Assembly (NCBI RefSeq): GCF_950066645.1
Contig: NZ_CATMFB010000008.1
Location: forward strand, 62,001-126,000
DNA: 64,000 nucleotides
From: an uncultured Thalassolituus sp.
GTDB lineage: Bacteria > Pseudomonadota > Gammaproteobacteria > Pseudomonadales > Oceanobacteraceae
Direction: 5' to 3'
The notes beneath the pieces were generated by a model. That model searched no databases and was not told the origin of the DNA. It saw only the letters and a list, made by a program, of their open reading frames with translations. A program made the translations under genes and the position numbers. Below are positions 34,806 through 44,234 of this stretch, piece by piece (within the stretch, counting starts at the first letter, position 1; every line of letters starts with the position of its first letter).

Positions 34806-35825
34806 TTAGCTGAGGCTGAATGTAAATAGTCTGTCATGCTGTCCCGAGAGGATAACGACCAGCTGAGCCAGTAGCAGCCAGGGGTCATTTCCACTGCCTT
34901 TTGCGGCGGCATCCGCTGCTTCAGCGGTTCTCAGCGCCAGATGAAGATCATCCAGGCTAAGGCGCTGCAACGCCGACTTATAGGGGGGTTGCTGCTTCGG
35001 CCAGATATTCTGCTGCTTGAACCCTTCAGACAGCTGTTGTCCGGAACAGTTCTTTAACGCAATCAGCTGACGGATTTTCCGGGTCATGGCGCCGAGTACC
35101 ATGATGGGCTCATTTCCCTCAGCACGCAGGTGGCCAAGCATACGGTTAGATTCACCAAGGTTGCCATTCAGGCAGGTATCGGCGAGACCGAACGCATCAA
35201 ACCGGGAACTGTCACCGGTTGCCTCATTGACCAGCTCCTCGGTAATTCTGTCAGCTCCCGACAAGCGCAGCTTTTCAATTTCCTGTACGGCGGCAAGCAG
35301 ATTGCCTTCTGTCTGGTGGGCAAGCGCCGCGACGGCTGCAGGGTCGGCCTGTAGCCCAGCCATCTGGAGTCTGCGCTTCAGCCAGCCCGGGTACTGATTT
35401 CGCTCGATGGGCCAGACCGGGAGTACGACGCCTTGCTTGTCGACGGCTTTGTACCAGGCAGTTTTCTGAGCGGCTGCGTCCAGGCGGGGGCAGATAATTA
35501 ACAGGACGTTGTCTTCCGAGGGGTTTTCCAGCAGCGACTTAAGGGCTGCGCCTTTGTCTGACGGTTTACCATTCGGAATTCGCACTTCAAGCAGACGCCG
35601 GCTGGCGAACAGCGACATCGCGTTGGCTTCTTCAAGCAGGTTGCGCCATTCAAACCCTGCTTCTGCGTGGAACAGTTCCCGCTCTTCTACCCCGGCGTTT
35701 CTGACAGCCTGACGAATCTCGTCGCAGGCTTCCATCTGTAGCAGGGGGTCGTCACCGCTGACCAGGTAAGCAGGTACCAGTCCTCTGGAAAGCGTCTGAG
35801 TGAGCTGATCCAGACGGATCTTCAT
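34806..35825 (-). CDS. holA: DNA polymerase III subunit delta
   Basis: 339-aa clamp-loader subunit that opens the beta clamp. It starts MKIRLDQLTQTL and has YLVSGDDPLLQMEACDEIR, the EEANAMSLFASRRLLEVRI block (beta-clamp contact region), the LKRRLQMAGL and ALAHQTEGNLLAAVQEIEKL blocks, consistent with HolA. The start overlaps the stop of lptE (ATGA), giving a leuS-lptE-holA operon, the same order as in E. coli and Pseudomonas. Confidence 0.95.
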   Translation of the reverse strand: MKIRLDQLTQTLSRGLVPAYLVSGDDPLLQMEACDEIRQAVRNAGVEERELFHAEAGFEWRNLLEEANAMSLFASRRLLEVRIPNGKPSDKGAALKSLLENPSEDNVLLIICPRLDAAAQKTAWYKAVDKQGVVLPVWPIERNQYPGWLKRRLQMAGLQADPAAVAALAHQTEGNLLAAVQEIEKLRLSGADRITEELVNEATGDSSRFDAFGLADTCLNGNLGESNRMLGHLRAEGNEPIMVLGAMTRKIRQLIALKNCSGQQLSEGFKQQNIWPKQQPPYKSALQRLSLDDLHLALRTAEAADAAAKGSGNDPWLLLAQLVVILSGQHDRLFTFSLS

Positions 35826-36304
35826 GGCTGTTCCAGTTTCTGCAGGCGTCGTAGCAGCCGGGTGCGCAGGTCGCTGTCCAGGTCTGCGCGCAGTGCCTGT
35901 TCTTCCTGCTGAGTTGCCACGACGTTGTTCACATCGTTCTGCAGGGTGCGACGTGCGTGTACTGTGATCTGATGCTTCTGGCCGTCGAGCTGTCGCTCGA
36001 TGTCTGCCGTGAGGTAACCGTTCAGTTCATATTCTGAGACCTGCCCGAGGCTGTTCACTGACAGTGTACGTTTCTCGACGTCGTACTCCGATAAGACGAT
36101 CAGGACAGGTGCATCCCCGGCAGAGGAAGTCACAACGGCCCCGTTGAAGCGCAGCTGCCCGGCCAGCGTCTGGTGCAGGTCGGTGTTCTCGTACCCGGAC
36201 AGGTGCACTATGCGATACCCCTCAGGAAGCGGTGTTACGCCACGCAGATGCCAGCCGCAGCTGGCGATCAGTGTAAGCGTTAGAGCGGTAATCAGGTGGC
36301 GCAT
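35822..36304 (-). CDS. lptE: LPS-assembly lipoprotein LptE
   Basis: 160-aa outer-membrane lipoprotein that plugs LptD and helps insert LPS. Its lipoprotein signal ends in the lipobox IASC, followed by GWHLRGVTPLPEGYRIVHL, typical of LptE. It begins 1 nt after the leuS stop and overlaps holA by 4 nt. Confidence 0.93.
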   Translation of the reverse strand: MRHLITALTLTLIASCGWHLRGVTPLPEGYRIVHLSGYENTDLHQTLAGQLRFNGAVVTSSAGDAPVLIVLSEYDVEKRTLSVNSLGQVSEYELNGYLTADIERQLDGQKHQITVHARRTLQNDVNNVVATQQEEQALRADLDSDLRTRLLRRLQKLEQP

Positions 36305-36305
36305 A

Positions 36306-38891
36306 TTAATTTGCTACGATGTTAACGAGCTTACCCGGGACGACAATCACTTTTCGCACTGTCTTGCCATCAATCTGGGCTTTTACACTGTCGTCCGCCA
36401 TCGCCATGGCCTCCAGTTCGTCTTTACTGGCGGTTGCCGGTGCTTCCAGCTTGGCACGCACCTTACCGTTGACCTGAACGATGAGCAGGATGCTGTCTTT
36501 TTCCAGCGCCTTTTTATCAACGACTGGCCAGGCTGCATCAAGAACCAGGCCGTCATTGCCAAAGGCTTCCCACAGAGACTGCGCAATGTGCGGAGCAATT
36601 GGTGACAGCATGCGCACCACAGCGTCCAGACCTTCGGCGACGACGGCACGAGCACCGGCGCTTTCAAGGTTCTGCTTCTGCAATGTATTAATCAGCTCCA
36701 TCACAGCGGCGATGCCGGTGTTGAAGCTGTAGCGACGGCCGACGTCATCACTCACTTTCTGAATGGTTTCGTGTACTTTGCGGCGCGCGTCTTTTTCGTC
36801 TTTGTTCAGATCAGAGAGGTTGCCACGGTCTGCCTGTTGCAGCAGTTCGTAGCTTAAGCGCCATACACGCTGCAGGAAGCGCTGGGCACCCTGAACACCG
36901 GAATCAGACCATTCCAGTGTCTGCTCTGGTGGCGCTGCGAACATGGTGTACAGGCGTACGGTGTCTGCACCGTACTGCTTGATGGCTTCCTGAGGGTCGA
37001 CACCGTTGTTTTTCGATTTGGACATCTTGCTCATGCCCGCGGCTTTGAGCTCCAGACCGTCTGCTGTGCGCTTGGCACCGATGACGCGGCCTTTCTCGTC
37101 ACGTTCCACAGTCACATCAAGTGGGTTAACCCACTCTTTGGCGCCGTTTTCAGTGGTGTAGGAGAAGGCTTCGGCCAGTACCATGCCCTGAGTGAGCAGG
37201 TTCTTAAATGGCTCGTCGCAGTTCACCAGACCGGCATCGCGCAGCAACTTGTGGAAGAAGCGCGCATACAGCAGGTGCAGAATCGCGTGCTCAATACCAC
37301 CGATGTACTGGTCCACAGGCAGCCAGTAGTTGGCTTCTTTCGGGTCCAGCATCTGGGTGTCGTCCTGCGGCGAGCAGTAACGTGCGTAGTACCAGGACGA
37401 TTCCATAAAGGTATCGAAGGTGTCGGTTTCGCGGAATGCCGGCTGACCGTCAAGTTCGATGTTCTCGAATTCAGGATTGTTTTTGATTGGCGAGTTGACG
37501 CCGTCCATCACCACGTCAGTTGGCAGAATCACAGGCTGGTGGCTTTCCGGTGCCGCAATGGTGTCACCGTTCTGAGTGCGGATGACCGGAATAGGCGCGC
37601 CCCAGTAACGCTGGCGGCTGACACCCCAGTCGCGCAGGCGGTAATTTACTTTGATCTCGCCTTTGCCTTCGCTTTTGAGTTTCTCTGCAATGGCATCAAA
37701 AGCCGCATCAAACCCAAGACCATCGAAGTCGCCAGAATTAATCAGGGTGCCTTTTTCGGTAAAGGCTTCTTTGCTCAGATCAATTTCTTCACCATTGGCA
37801 GGCTCGATGACCTGTTGGATGTCAATGCCATACTTGGTTGCAAACTCCCAGTCGCGCTGGTCATGTGCCGGCACGGCCATCACCGCACCGGTGCCGAACT
37901 CCATCAGTACGAAGTTAGCAACCCAGACAGGCACTTCTTTGCCAGAGATCGGGTGTATCGCAGTGAAGCCCGTGGCCATGCCTTTTTTCTCGGCGGTGGC
38001 CATGTCGGCTTCTGCGGTGCCTGACTTGCTGCATTCATCGATAAAGGCGGCGAGGTCGGCATTGTTGGCAGCAGCTTCTTTTGCCAGTGGGTGACCGGCG
38101 GCTACGGCAACATAGCTTACGCCCATCAGGGTGTCTGGACGGGTGGTATAGATCTCAAGATTGTCTTCTCGGTCTTTAAGTCCGAATGTCATCTGAATGC
38201 CACGGGACTTTCCAATCCAGTTGCGCTGCATCGCCTTCACCTGATCTGGCCAGCCATCCAGCTGGTCGAGATCATTCAGCAGTTCTTCGGCATAGTCGGT
38301 AATACGGATAAACCACTGTGGAATTTCTTTGCGCTCTACCTCTGAGTCACAGCGCCAGCAGCAGCCATCAATCACCTGTTCGTTTGCCAGAACGGTCTGA
38401 TCGTTCGGGCACCAGTTCACCGCCGAGACTTTTTTATACGCCAGACCCTTTTCGATCAGAGTGGTGAAGAACCACTGCTCCCAGCGATAGTATTCAGGAT
38501 CACAGGTGGCCAGTTCACGGTCCCAGTCGTAACCAAAACCCAGTGATTTCAGCTGGCCTTTCATGTAAGCGATGTTTTCTTTGGTCCACTTCGCCGGAGC
38601 GACCTGATGCTTGATCGCGGCATTTTCAGCGGGCAGACCGAACGCGTCCCAGCCCATTGGCTGCATGACGTTTTTGCCCTGCATGCGCTGATAACGGGAG
38701 ATCACGTCACCGATGGTGTAGTTACGCACATGCCCCATGTGTAGACGGCCGCTTGGGTACGGGAACATCGACAGGCAGTAAAACTTCTCTTTGTTGCTGT
38801 CGACAACGGCTTTGAATACCTGGTTTTCTTCCCATTGCGTCTGTACCGCAGATTCAATGGATTGGGGCTGATAAGTGTCTTGCATGGTCAT
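36306..38891 (-). CDS. leuS: Leucyl-tRNA synthetase
   Basis: 861-aa class I aminoacyl-tRNA synthetase. HIGH motif in [17 protein letters not shown], zinc-type [17 protein letters not shown] insert, editing (CP1) domain with [12 protein letters not shown], and KMSKS in [15 protein letters not shown]. The C-terminal tRNA-binding domain ends [14 protein letters not shown]. The ATG at 38885 is an equally good start. It heads the leuS-lptE-holA operon. I see no T-box or other leader element in the 239 bp up to the porin gene. Confidence 0.97.
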   Translation of the reverse strand: MTMQDTYQPQSIESAVQTQWEENQVFKAVVDSNKEKFYCLSMFPYPSGRLHMGHVRNYTIGDVISRYQRMQGKNVMQPMGWDAFGLPAENAAIKHQVAPAKWTKENIAYMKGQLKSLGFGYDWDRELATCDPEYYRWEQWFFTTLIEKGLAYKKVSAVNWCPNDQTVLANEQVIDGCCWRCDSEVERKEIPQWFIRITDYAEELLNDLDQLDGWPDQVKAMQRNWIGKSRGIQMTFGLKDREDNLEIYTTRPDTLMGVSYVAVAAGHPLAKEAAANNADLAAFIDECSKSGTAEADMATAEKKGMATGFTAIHPISGKEVPVWVANFVLMEFGTGAVMAVPAHDQRDWEFATKYGIDIQQVIEPANGEEIDLSKEAFTEKGTLINSGDFDGLGFDAAFDAIAEKLKSEGKGEIKVNYRLRDWGVSRQRYWGAPIPVIRTQNGDTIAAPESHQPVILPTDVVMDGVNSPIKNNPEFENIELDGQPAFRETDTFDTFMESSWYYARYCSPQDDTQMLDPKEANYWLPVDQYIGGIEHAILHLLYARFFHKLLRDAGLVNCDEPFKNLLTQGMVLAEAFSYTTENGAKEWVNPLDVTVERDEKGRVIGAKRTADGLELKAAGMSKMSKSKNNGVDPQEAIKQYGADTVRLYTMFAAPPEQTLEWSDSGVQGAQRFLQRVWRLSYELLQQADRGNLSDLNKDEKDARRKVHETIQKVSDDVGRRYSFNTGIAAVMELINTLQKQNLESAGARAVVAEGLDAVVRMLSPIAPHIAQSLWEAFGNDGLVLDAAWPVVDKKALEKDSILLIVQVNGKVRAKLEAPATASKDELEAMAMADDSVKAQIDGKTVRKVIVVPGKLVNIVAN

Positions 38892-39130
38892 GTGCTTTTC
38901 TGGGCCTTTGCTGTTATTGGGCCTTGCCGGATGGTGGCGTGGATTCGCAGTTTTCTGAGTCAGGAGTTTACCTGAATGGTCGCGGCCAGCCTAGGGAGAC
39001 GGCCTCCACGCGAGGGCATTTACTACGAGTATTATTATTTTAAATGCTAATTCCTTCTGTTTGCCTTTACATTTGTCATTCGTTAGTCTGGCTCGCGCTC
39101 GAAGCAACCAAAAAAACAGGGAGAATCCCG

Positions 39131-40264
39131 ATGAGAAAGATCGCAGTTCTGGGCGCGGCTATCGCGCTGTCCAATGCTGTAAACGCAGCTGATGCAGAGA
39201 CTCAGGCTCAGATTAATGAGCTGAAATCTCAGATTGCTGCGCTGGCAGATTCACTGGAGCAGCAGAGCGCAGCTCCGGCCAACCCGGTGTATATCGGCGG
39301 CTATGGTGAAATGCACCTGAATATGAATCAGGGCACAGATAACCAGATTGACTACCACCGTTTTGTGCTGTTCTTCGGTAAAGATTTTACCGATCGTGTT
39401 CGCTTCTTCTCTGAACTCGAGCTGGAGCACAGTCTGGCGGGTGATGGTAAGCCGGGTGAAGTTGAGCTGGAGCAGGCCTACGTTGAAGTAGATGTGAACG
39501 ACACCACTCAGGTGAAAACCGGTCTGTTCCTGATGCCTGTGGGTATTCTGAATGAAACACACGAGCCAGATACTTTCTACGGTGTTGAGCGTAACAACGT
39601 CGAGAAAAATATCATTCCGACGACCTGGTGGGAAGGTGGTGTGATGGTTACTGCCAAGGCTGCTGATGGCCTGACCGTAGATCTGGCAATGCATTCTGGT
39701 CTGAATGCGGCAGATCTGGATGACGGCGTTCTCGACGGTGTTAAGTCTCTGCGCTCAAGCCGTCAGAAGGTGGCAGAAGCGACTGCTAACAAAGCAGCTT
39801 ATACGGCTCGCGTTAAGTACACCGCTGTTCCTGGCCTGGAGCTGGCTTTGACAGCTCAGTATCAGGATGACCTGTTGCAGGGCGCGGGCAACGACGAACT
39901 TGGCGCAAGTCTGGTAGAAGCTCACGCAGTCTATGAAAACAACGGTTTTGGTGTCCGTGCGCTTTATGCGCAGTGGAACATCGACTCTGACGTTGATGAT
40001 GTCATCGCTGGTGCTTCCGAGCAGAAAGGCTTCTACATCGAGCCGTCTTACCGTATTAACGAGAAAGTTGGCGTGTTCTACCGTAACAGTATGTGGGACA
40101 ACGCGGCTGGTAGCAGCAGTGATTCTGAGAAAACTCAGAATGACATCGGTGTGAACTACTGGTTGGCTGAAACGGCAGTCCTGAAAGCGGATTACTTCCG
40201 TCAGGAAAGCGCTGGTGAATTCAGCGCGGCTGGTTACAATCTTGGTGTTGGTTTCAGCTTCTGA
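39131..40264 (+). CDS. Outer-membrane porin
   Basis: 377-aa porin. It has a signal peptide (MRKIAVLGAAIALSNAVNA), a short coiled coil (residues about 20-45: ETQAQINELKSQIAALAD), then a beta-barrel starting YIGGYGEMHLNMNQG and ending in Phe (NLGVGFSF). A segment FYGVERNNVEKNIIPTTWWEGG is shared with phosphate-selective-type porins in marine gammaproteobacteria. I use the ATG at 39131 behind GGGAGA; the frame from 39044 adds a hydrophobic stretch that would spoil the signal peptide. It is followed 10 nt later by an FMN-binding protein gene. Confidence 0.88.
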   Translation: MRKIAVLGAAIALSNAVNAADAETQAQINELKSQIAALADSLEQQSAAPANPVYIGGYGEMHLNMNQGTDNQIDYHRFVLFFGKDFTDRVRFFSELELEHSLAGDGKPGEVELEQAYVEVDVNDTTQVKTGLFLMPVGILNETHEPDTFYGVERNNVEKNIIPTTWWEGGVMVTAKAADGLTVDLAMHSGLNAADLDDGVLDGVKSLRSSRQKVAEATANKAAYTARVKYTAVPGLELALTAQYQDDLLQGAGNDELGASLVEAHAVYENNGFGVRALYAQWNIDSDVDDVIAGASEQKGFYIEPSYRINEKVGVFYRNSMWDNAAGSSSDSEKTQNDIGVNYWLAETAVLKADYFRQESAGEFSAAGYNLGVGFSF

Positions 40265-40274
40265 GGTTGTTCTG

Positions 40275-40799
40275 GTGATCCGGACTTTTGTTCTCGCTTC
40301 TTTGTTTTCGGTTATGCCGGTGCTGGCCGGGGGAACGTATTTTACCCCCGACCAGATTCAGAAAGAGGTGTACAACGAAGTTCTTCCCAGTTCAGGCACG
40401 CTCTGGATTACTCCAGAGCGTCGCTCTGAAGCGGAAGCTCTACTCGGAAAGAACCTGATGCAGGCCCGCATCAGATATAAGTATTCAGATGGGCGCTATC
40501 TCTGGACGCTCAGTGAAATCGGTAAAGAAAAACCGATTACCTTTGCGGTGGTCACTACGCCGGACCGGATTGAACGGATCGAAGTGATGGTCTTCCGTGA
40601 AGTCAGGGGCGATGAGATACGTCTGCCTCAATATACCGCTCAGTACCAGGGCCTTTCACTGACGGAGGATGGCCAGCTCTCCGGTCATGTTGATGGCATA
40701 TCCGGTGCTACCTATTCCGTGCGTACCATGCAGAAAATCGCTAAACTCGCGCTACTTCTTCAGCGTTGGGCAAGCGAGGAACATGCATCCGCAACGTAG
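40275..40799 (+). CDS. Periplasmic FMN-binding domain protein
   Basis: 174-aa exported protein with a signal peptide (VIRTFVLASLFSVMPVLA). The C-terminal FMN_bind domain has the ApbE flavinylation motif DGISGATYSV (FMN on the Thr of SGAT), so it should carry covalently bound FMN in the periplasm. The start is a GTG at 40275 with GAGG 8 nt upstream; the longer frame from 40215 lies inside the porin gene. It overlaps the PepSY gene downstream by 17 nt. ApbE itself is not in the window. Together they suggest extracytosolic electron transfer. Confidence 0.85.
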   Translation: MIRTFVLASLFSVMPVLAGGTYFTPDQIQKEVYNEVLPSSGTLWITPERRSEAEALLGKNLMQARIRYKYSDGRYLWTLSEIGKEKPITFAVVTTPDRIERIEVMVFREVRGDEIRLPQYTAQYQGLSLTEDGQLSGHVDGISGATYSVRTMQKIAKLALLLQRWASEEHASAT

Positions 40800-41496
40800 G
40801 CGTCAGTTACGCTTCTTCTTTCACCGCTGGCATCGTCGAATCGGGCTGGCGTCTGCTCTGGTGATTATCTTTGTCGCTGTCACGGGAGTTGCTCTGAATC
40901 ATACCGGTGGCCTGAATCTGGGGGGCACTTATCCTCAGAGCCCGGTGCTGTTACTGCCTTACCGCGACCTTATTCCGGATGAGCAGTTATTTTTCACCCC
41001 CGACGGCCAGTTAGTGGCTCATGACTCCATTCTGTTTCTCGGTCCCCGACAGCTGTCGGGCTGTAATCAGTTGATTGGATATGCGGTTTCCGGAGACGAA
41101 AAGTTGGTTGCCTGTGACGACGTGTGGCACCTCTTTGCTGAAGATTGGGTTCTGATCGAATCCTTTGATCCCGCACTGGCGTCTCTGGCGCCTGAGGCTC
41201 TACCGGGTGTGAGTGATGGTGGCCTTGCGATTCACCAGAATGATGCCTGGTATCGTTTTGATTCAGACGCTCTGCTACTGGGGGATTCTGTGGCCTCGGG
41301 TGAGTTGACGCAGCCTGAACGCTCGCCTGGGACCAATCGCGTGATCAGCTGGCAGCGGCTGATGCAGGATATGCACAGCGGTCGCTGGTTTGGCAGCGTC
41401 GGTATATGGGTCGTGGATGCAGCGGCCTTGATGCTGATCATGCTGTCATTGTCAGGTTTCTGGTTATGGTGGTCGAGGCAGCGCAACAGACTGTAA
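40783..41496 (+). CDS. PepSY-associated transmembrane protein
   Basis: 237-aa inner-membrane protein. N-terminal TM helix (IGLASALVIIFVAVTGVALNH) after a basic start (MHPQRRRQLRFFFHRWHRR), a periplasmic domain (about 60-195), and a C-terminal TM helix (VDAAALMLIMLSLSGFWLWW). This is the two-helix PepSY_TM pattern, with His residues in the first helix region (HRWHRR, LNHTGG) and DMHSGRW near the second that could bind heme. The ATG at 40783 follows AGCGAGGA. Probable partner of the FMN-binding protein. Confidence 0.8.
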   Translation: MHPQRRRQLRFFFHRWHRRIGLASALVIIFVAVTGVALNHTGGLNLGGTYPQSPVLLLPYRDLIPDEQLFFTPDGQLVAHDSILFLGPRQLSGCNQLIGYAVSGDEKLVACDDVWHLFAEDWVLIESFDPALASLAPEALPGVSDGGLAIHQNDAWYRFDSDALLLGDSVASGELTQPERSPGTNRVISWQRLMQDMHSGRWFGSVGIWVVDAAALMLIMLSLSGFWLWWSRQRNRL

Positions 41497-41577
41497 CATT
41501 TGCCGCATTGCCGGGCGTTGAGCGATCTGTTCTTATTCGTACAGGTCATTTCCGGAACGATATAAGAAGAACGGGTT

Positions 41578-44139
41578 ATGGAAGCCAGTAGTCAGCCCCG
41601 CACGTTATCTGCAGATATCCCCCCGCACACACTGTCGCACAAGCTCACCGTGCCGGTGATTTCGTCCGGTTATATCGACAGATCGGATCGCTTGCTGGAG
41701 AAGCTGTCCGACAGCGCGACGGTTGTGATTACTGCGCCTGCTGGATATGGAAAAACTGCATTGATGGCGGCTTCTGCCCGGTTTATGGCGGAAAGCCGTC
41801 AGGTTGCATGGTATCAGTGCGATCGGTTTGATGGTGATGCGCACATGATGATTCAGGGCATCAGTGCGGCCCTTACGTCATTTTCTCCTGATGCAGCCAC
41901 TGCGAACGACGAGCAGCAACTGCTGATGATGCTCGATACTATCGGCAACAACGGACACGCCTGCACATTATTTATTGATGATATCGAAGGTCTGCAGAGC
42001 GCTGACAGCCATGACATTCTGCGTCTGTTGATCCGCTATCGCCCGGTGAATATGCAGCTTGTACTGGGAGGGCGGACTCTGCCTTTTCCAGCAGGGCATC
42101 TGCTGCTTGATCCCGGTGTTTCATGGTGTCGTGCAAACGACCTCGCGTTTCAGGCGACTGAACTGAGCGAGTGGCTGAACCGTCAACAGGTGATGTTACG
42201 AGCAGATCAGCAGGCATCTTTGCTTAGGCGTACCGAGGGCTGGGCTGCCGGACTCGCGCTATGGCTGCTGGCCTGGCGTTGTGCAGGAATGCCTGAACAC
42301 TGGAGTGATGAGCTGGGGATGGCTGAGATGAGCGATTATCTCGCCGGTGAGGTGATCAATCGTCTGACCTCAGAACAGCAGTTGTTGCTCCGTTCCGTTG
42401 CGTTACTCGGTACGTTCAACGAAACACTTGCCGGGCATGTTGTTGGTGGTGGGGTACATGATGATCTTCGGGTACTCCTCAGATCTGAACTGTACCTGAC
42501 GGAGGTCCCGGGGCGGCCGGAATGGTACCGGATGTCGCCGATGATTTCACAATGCCTGTCGCGAACCTTCCCTCAGTCTCAACGGGCACAGATTCATTCC
42601 GCCGCGTATGACTGGTTTCGTGATCGCGATGAGCCTATGGCGGCGCTGTATCACGCCTGCCAGGGCGACATCAGTGATGAATCCGTCGGTTGGCTGGAAG
42701 GCCAGTCAGAATCTATTCTCGCCGGGCTGGATATCCGGGGGCTTCTTGATTGGTTTATTCAACTGAATGATGATCAGCTGTTCGCCTCAACCGATCTGCT
42801 GCGCGTCGCCTGCTGGACTCATTTACTCTCGTATCGTCTGACCAGTGCAGAAGCCCTGATTGAGCGTTTTGCAGCTTTGCCACAGATTCAGGATGGCGAT
42901 ATTAATGCGCTGCAGGGCTACCTGGCGGGGATGAGTGGTCAGCTCTCGCGGGCTGAGCGTCTCTGTCGTATGGCCTTAGAACAGCTCCCTGCTGAGCGTT
43001 TCAGCACCCGTTTTCTCTGCGCATCCATGTTATCGGGGGTTGCACTCGCGCATCGTGATGCCGACGGCGCCCGGTTGTGGAATCGTTTTTCTCTCGATAT
43101 TGCCCGGAAAACCCGTGAAAAAGCACTGGAGGCTATGGCTCATCTTGATCATGGTCGTATCGAATTTAACCGCGGACACGTGAACCGTTGTCTGGATGTA
43201 CTCAGTCAGGGGCTGAGTGTTGCGAGAAGCTCCGCCGAAAGCGAAGCGTCTATGGCACACGGCCGTCTTCTGGTGCTGCAGGGAGCGGTAAGCTGGATTA
43301 CGGGCTCAGGTGCCGATACGTTTGATGAGCTTATGTCTCAGGCTCTGTATACCTGTGAACAGCGCAGTGACCCCGCTGCGGCCTATGGTTACGCTATCAG
43401 AGCACTGAATTTTATGGGGCAGGGGAGTCATGGCCTGGCCCTGAGTGTGCTTGATGAGGGCGAGCGTCATCTGCAGGAACAACAGGTGGAAATTACCGGT
43501 TACGCCTGGTTGCATACCGTACGCGCAAACATCTGGATATCACAGGCCAAGTATCGCAGAGCCCACGAATGCCTGGAGGCTTTGCTGACCGATGCAGACA
43601 GCGCTGGAGTTGCGCGTTGCGAGTACGGCTCCCTTCTTCCCGGCTTTGCTCTGTTGACGCGGGCCCGCCTGCTTCTGATGAGTGGGCAGTTGGAAGAATG
43701 TCTGCAGTTAACAGAGCACTGGCTTCGTCACACCCCTCAGGGCTTTATGTCGACGTTCATCCGGCTGATCCGCTCAGGTGCACTGGTCATGACTCAGCAA
43801 CACGCTGAGAGCATGCGTCAGATTGAAATTGTGCGTAAAACTTTCCGAGCAGAGGGGCTGAACCAGCAGCTGCATAACTGGCTTCCGGATCTCGCGTCGT
43901 TTCTGAATGTTCCGGAAATAACCCAGTCGCCAGCCACCGGCCCTATGGCTGCTCTGAGCGACCGCGAAAAGGACGTACTGCAGCTGATGGCCCAAGGGCA
44001 CTCAAATCAGGATATCGCTGACAAACTCTATATTTCTCTGCATACGGTCAAGACGCACGCCCGGAAGGTCAATGTGAAGCTGGGAACACGCAGCCGCACG
44101 CAGGCTATCCACAAAGCTAAAGAACTGATGATTATCTGA
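41578..44139 (+). CDS. MalT/AlkS-like LuxR-family ATP-dependent regulator
   Basis: 853-aa STAND-type activator. N-terminal NTPase with Walker A APAGYGKTAL and Walker B-like CTLFIDDIEGL; a central winged-helix region; then a TPR-like helical sensor part (about 430-760); and a C-terminal LuxR HTH (LSDREKDVLQLMAQGHSNQDIADKL, YISLHTVKTHARKVN), given here in two parts. Such proteins bind a ligand and ATP to activate adjacent operons. It may control the upstream porin/flavin genes, which it follows by 81 bp. The start ATG is preceded by a weak AGAAGAACGGG element. Confidence 0.9.
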   Translation: MEASSQPRTLSADIPPHTLSHKLTVPVISSGYIDRSDRLLEKLSDSATVVITAPAGYGKTALMAASARFMAESRQVAWYQCDRFDGDAHMMIQGISAALTSFSPDAATANDEQQLLMMLDTIGNNGHACTLFIDDIEGLQSADSHDILRLLIRYRPVNMQLVLGGRTLPFPAGHLLLDPGVSWCRANDLAFQATELSEWLNRQQVMLRADQQASLLRRTEGWAAGLALWLLAWRCAGMPEHWSDELGMAEMSDYLAGEVINRLTSEQQLLLRSVALLGTFNETLAGHVVGGGVHDDLRVLLRSELYLTEVPGRPEWYRMSPMISQCLSRTFPQSQRAQIHSAAYDWFRDRDEPMAALYHACQGDISDESVGWLEGQSESILAGLDIRGLLDWFIQLNDDQLFASTDLLRVACWTHLLSYRLTSAEALIERFAALPQIQDGDINALQGYLAGMSGQLSRAERLCRMALEQLPAERFSTRFLCASMLSGVALAHRDADGARLWNRFSLDIARKTREKALEAMAHLDHGRIEFNRGHVNRCLDVLSQGLSVARSSAESEASMAHGRLLVLQGAVSWITGSGADTFDELMSQALYTCEQRSDPAAAYGYAIRALNFMGQGSHGLALSVLDEGERHLQEQQVEITGYAWLHTVRANIWISQAKYRRAHECLEALLTDADSAGVARCEYGSLLPGFALLTRARLLLMSGQLEECLQLTEHWLRHTPQGFMSTFIRLIRSGALVMTQQHAESMRQIEIVRKTFRAEGLNQQLHNWLPDLASFLNVPEITQSPATGPMAALSDREKDVLQLMAQGHSNQDIADKLYISLHTVKTHARKVNVKLGTRSRTQAIHKAKELMII

Positions 44140-44234
44140 TCAGGCCATCTGACTTTCGTATAAGCTGTGTAACTTACGTTGGTAAAAATCTGTAGCCTCA
44201 GCTAAACCTGTATAAAAACCTCGGGAAACTGGGC

